DNA from: Hyphomicrobium sp.
GTDB taxonomy: Bacteria > Pseudomonadota > Alphaproteobacteria > Rhizobiales > Hyphomicrobiaceae
Direction of reading: 5' to 3'
DNA: 64,000 bases
Assembly (NCBI RefSeq): GCF_019744875.1
Contig: NZ_JAIETU010000002.1
Span: forward strand, 620,001 to 684,000
Part shown: positions 61,819-64,000 of the stretch, in pieces
How the letters are laid out: each line of letters opens with the position of its first letter
Numbering within the stretch: the first letter of the stretch is position 1
Translations under genes and position numbers: made by a program
Notes under the pieces: model-generated
The model's input: only the letters and a program-made list of their open reading frames with translations
Told to the model about the DNA's origin: nothing
The model's database searches: none

Positions 61819-62640
61819 ATGATCCACGTTGAACGCAGAAGCGTGAAAGTTGTGGCGGCCCTCGCGATGGCCTTCGCCGTCGCCGCGGGCGGGTGGATCA
61901 GCGCCAACGCAGCCGACGCGGACGAAGACATCTGGCCGGCTTTGCAGAAGGATCTCTTCGGCGATCGTGCGGTCGTAGAAGATCCGGCGGCAGTGGTGCT
62001 CGAGGCTCCCTACCGGGCCGAGGACGCCGCGCTCGTTCCTCTCGTCGTGCGCATTCCGGCCGCCGTCGCCAGCTCGGTCAAGAAGCTCTCGCTCGTGATC
62101 GACAAGAACCCCGCGCCGCTCGTTGCGGACTTCACGTTCGGGCCCGCCGCGGGCAAGGGCGAGCGGACGCTCGAGACGCGCGTGCGCGTCGACATGTATT
62201 CCAACGTTCGCGCCATCGTCGAAACGGAGGATGGCACGCTGCACATGGCGACCAAGTTCGTGAAGGCGGCGGGCGGCTGCTCGGCACCGGCGCTGAAGGA
62301 TACGGACGCTGCGCTTGCTGACGCCGGAAAGATGCAGATCAAGCTCCTGGCAGACGGCGGCGGGCAGCGCGAAGCGCAGCTCAAGATCCGCCATCCGCAG
62401 TACTCGGGCCTCCAGCTCAACCAGGCCACCGGCTATTACATCCCCGCGAAGTTCCTGCGCGTAATCGACGTGCAGCGCGGCGGCGATCGGGTCTTCCGCA
62501 TGGAAGGCGGCATTTCGCTGTCGGAGAACCCGAACATCCGCTTCACCTACGCGGGCGGCAGCGACGAGACGCTGAAGGTCGTGGCGGAAGATACGGACGG
62601 GCGCACGTTCACGGGCACGGCAGCGCCCAAGGGCTCCTGA
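61819..62640 (+). CDS. Quinoprotein dehydrogenase-associated SoxYZ-like carrier protein
   Basis: 273 residues from the ATG at 61819 (GGAGG 5 nt upstream). The signal peptide is VVAALAMAFAVAAGGWISANA. A SoxY-like domain spans ~35-160; its carrier Cys is C154 in KAAGGCSAP, but unlike true SoxY it is followed by more than 100 residues of a fused SoxZ-like domain (KMQIKLLADGG, NQATGYYIPAKFLRVIDVQ, IRFTYAGGSDETLKV). Fused SoxYZ-like carriers occur next to PQQ dehydrogenases. The Cys probably holds a covalent intermediate acted on by the adjacent metallohydrolase. Confidence 0.93.
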   Translation: MIHVERRSVKVVAALAMAFAVAAGGWISANAADADEDIWPALQKDLFGDRAVVEDPAAVVLEAPYRAEDAALVPLVVRIPAAVASSVKKLSLVIDKNPAPLVADFTFGPAAGKGERTLETRVRVDMYSNVRAIVETEDGTLHMATKFVKAAGGCSAPALKDTDAALADAGKMQIKLLADGGGQREAQLKIRHPQYSGLQLNQATGYYIPAKFLRVIDVQRGGDRVFRMEGGISLSENPNIRFTYAGGSDETLKVVAEDTDGRTFTGTAAPKGS

Positions 62641-62664
62641 TCACGAAGCCTGTAACGGTCATTA

Positions 62665-62695
62665 AAAAGGGCGCCCATAGCGGCGCCCTTTTTGT
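62665..62695. terminator. Bidirectional intrinsic terminator
   Basis: A perfect 11-bp stem (AAAAGGGCGCC with GGCGCCCTTTT) with a 6-nt loop has A-tracts and T-tracts on either side, so it works in both directions. It lies between the SoxYZ-like gene and the convergent secreted-protein pair. Confidence 0.95.
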
Positions 62696-62792
62696 TATCT
62701 GCAATCGTCGTTGCCCACCGGTGCATCGCACGCGCGTCAGCGCCCGGCCGTCGATGCTCGACGGCTCGATCGCCTGACGCCTCGCGCCGCGA

Positions 62793-63185
62793 TCAGAAGC
62801 AGCGAATCTCGCCTTCCACCTGGGCGCGCTTCAGGTTCTCGACCTTGGCGCGATAGGCAGGAGCGTACATGTAGGCCACGCTCTCGCCGCCGCGCTGGCG
62901 AACGGACATGACCGTCTCGGCCTCTTCGTATTCCTTGTACGGCAGCGACGCGGCGATCACGTCAATCGAGCAGGCGCACTTGTCGAGCACATCGCGCGAC
63001 TGGCCGTTCACGAGCATGCAGCCGTAGATGTAGTCGCCGCGCACGTTGGTCGGGTAGTCGTTGACCAAAGCCTGCGTGATGTCCGTGGTCTTGGTCGCAC
63101 ATTCCTCACCGATGGCGGCCGCGCCGAGCGCGACCAGCACAGCGCCTGCCGTCAGAAGCACGGCCGGAAAACGTCCTGTCTTCAT
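62793..63185 (-). CDS. Small Cys-containing secreted protein near the xox locus (unknown)
   Basis: 130 residues with a signal peptide (FPAVLLTAGAVLVALGAAAIG). The mature ~108 residues are helical and carry five Cys (EEC, YGC, KCAC, RC) and segments MLVNGQSRDVLDKCACSIDVI and EEAETVMSVRQRGGESVAYMY. I do not recognise a family. It overlaps the preceding secreted-protein gene (ATGA), so the two are coupled. Proximity to xoxF and the quinoprotein-relay genes suggests a periplasmic accessory role. Confidence 0.8.
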   Translation of the reverse strand: MKTGRFPAVLLTAGAVLVALGAAAIGEECATKTTDITQALVNDYPTNVRGDYIYGCMLVNGQSRDVLDKCACSIDVIAASLPYKEYEEAETVMSVRQRGGESVAYMYAPAYRAKVENLKRAQVEGEIRCF

Positions 63186-63859
63186 TTCGCATCTCCCATG
63201 CCAACGACTTTCACATGCTCGCGCAGCTCGGGGCCCGCGGCCTGAGTGCTCACGAAGTCCGACTTCAGATCAACGAAGTAACCGGGCACCTGGTTGCTCA
63301 CGACGATCGTGAAGGTGCTCTTGTGGAAGCCCTGCATCTTCTGCGAGCTCGGATCCTCGGCGAAGGGCGTGATGTGCAGCTTGAGGGCGTCGACCTGTTT
63401 GCCGTCGTAGTCGACCTTGATCTCTTCGACCTTCGCGGCGCCCAGCGCCTCGCGGATCTTGTGCTTGAGGTACATCTGGCTTCCGCCTGCGAGGGAATTG
63501 AACGTCCCCACGGCGCGATCGAGGTACCAGATGAACAGCGGGTTGATGGTCAGGTCGGGCCAGTTCTGCGGATCGCGAGCGTTGTCGCCCGTGAACACTT
63601 TGAAGATGACCTGACGTGCGCCCTTGGCGTCCACGTCGGCCACGCCGAGGCGCAGGTCGTCGGCGAAGTTCTTGCCCACCAGGCGCTCATCTGAGCCGGT
63701 CTTTTCAAAGCGGTAGGTGACTTCCTTGCCCTTGTCGATGAGGTCGAGCTGGCGGGATTCAAACAGGATCGGGACGGCGGACTTCTCCTCGGAAGCCTGC
63801 GCGACGGCCGGAAACAGGGCCAAACACGCCATGGCCCACGCACGTATCGAGATCGTCAT
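63182..63859 (-). CDS. Secreted DUF3108-like/unknown protein, partner of the Cys-containing protein
   Basis: 225 residues with a signal peptide (AWAMACLALFPAVAQAS). The mature part looks beta-rich, with VPILFESRQLDLIDKGKEVTYRFEKTG at the start, LTINPLFIWYLDRAVGTF and VPGYFVDLKSDFV towards the end. It is reminiscent of long curved-sheet periplasmic proteins (DUF3108/LolA-like), but that is only an impression. AAGGAGG lies 12 nt before the ATG. First gene of a two-gene operon with the 130-residue secreted protein; convergent with the SoxYZ-like gene. Confidence 0.82.
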   Translation of the reverse strand: MTISIRAWAMACLALFPAVAQASEEKSAVPILFESRQLDLIDKGKEVTYRFEKTGSDERLVGKNFADDLRLGVADVDAKGARQVIFKVFTGDNARDPQNWPDLTINPLFIWYLDRAVGTFNSLAGGSQMYLKHKIREALGAAKVEEIKVDYDGKQVDALKLHITPFAEDPSSQKMQGFHKSTFTIVVSNQVPGYFVDLKSDFVSTQAAGPELREHVKVVGMGDAK

Positions 63860-64000
63860 TGGAACACTTTCCTCCTTGAGTGCGCCGGTTTCCGGCTGCC
63901 TCTTGGGAAGACTTCTAGCGCCAGCCGCCGTGCCGGAGCAATCGCCGCAACATGAATTCTCGGCAAGGGAGGCCGCAGCCAGGGGCTTTGGGAGGCCAGA

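Overview
The window looks like a GC-rich alphaproteobacterial methylotroph chromosome, most likely Hyphomicrobium or a close relative in the Hyphomicrobiales. The reasons are a lanthanide-type methanol dehydrogenase locus (xoxFGJ), a complete pqqABCDE operon, and a large block of 'archaeal-type' C1 genes (fae, mtdB, mch and genes for tetrahydromethanopterin and methanofuran-like cofactors). All names come from reading the sequence against remembered families; no database search was run.

Layout. 1-2911: the 3' part of an ATP-grasp/alpha-E fusion gene and a transglutaminase. 2955-14191 (minus): a type I secretion membrane-fusion protein and ABC transporter, an outer-membrane barrel protein, and a giant RTX/VCBS-like surface protein of about 2179 residues with a VWA domain, the probable cargo. 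14595-16031: an exported amidohydrolase. 16203-18612: a tRNA-Pro gene whose 3' 45 bp are exactly duplicated 2.33 kb away, enclosing a two-gene cassette (unknown protein plus XRE-ImmA/IrrE protein) without an integrase. 18797-19993: DUF192 and double cold-shock-domain proteins. 20872-29572: assimilatory sulfate reduction (cysHDN, two TauE/SafE exporters, cysJ-cysI).

30146-34252: pqqA-E and a small cytochrome c, closed by a strong terminator. 34360-35251: folK and pterin carbinolamine dehydratase on the minus strand. 35417-42251: the C1 block (beta-RFAP synthase, mtdB, ATP-grasp, mch, second ATP-grasp, CitG-like protein, fae), also closed by a strong terminator. 42533-44452: a divergent HisA-like gene, carrying an in-frame palindromic insert, and an mfnF-like gene. 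50230-44819 (minus): eight tightly packed genes, seven of the eight starting inside the preceding gene or within 10 bp of it. They encode a DUF2380 protein, an ABC importer (binding protein, permease, ATPase), MfnB-like, FolB-like, MfnE-like and DUF447 proteins. 50476-55739 (plus): a 'PQQ-dependent dehydrogenase-associated' ABC system resembling the lanthanide uptake (lut) cluster. 60188-55900 (minus): xoxF, xoxG, xoxJ and a rhodanese-like protein. 60730-62640 (plus): a metallohydrolase and a SoxYZ-like carrier of the quinoprotein relay type. 63859-62793 (minus): two secreted proteins of unknown function.

How the parts fit: XoxF oxidises methanol in the periplasm with PQQ and a lanthanide. 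XoxG takes the electrons and the lut-like transporter probably supplies the metal. Fae captures formaldehyde on tetrahydromethanopterin, and MtdB and Mch carry it towards formate. The surrounding genes make the two unusual cofactors. The sulfur genes feed reduced sulfur to biosynthesis. The most unusual items are the tRNA-Pro mini-island, the coupling of an ABC importer to methanofuran biosynthesis genes, and the palindromic element inside the HisA-like coding sequence.
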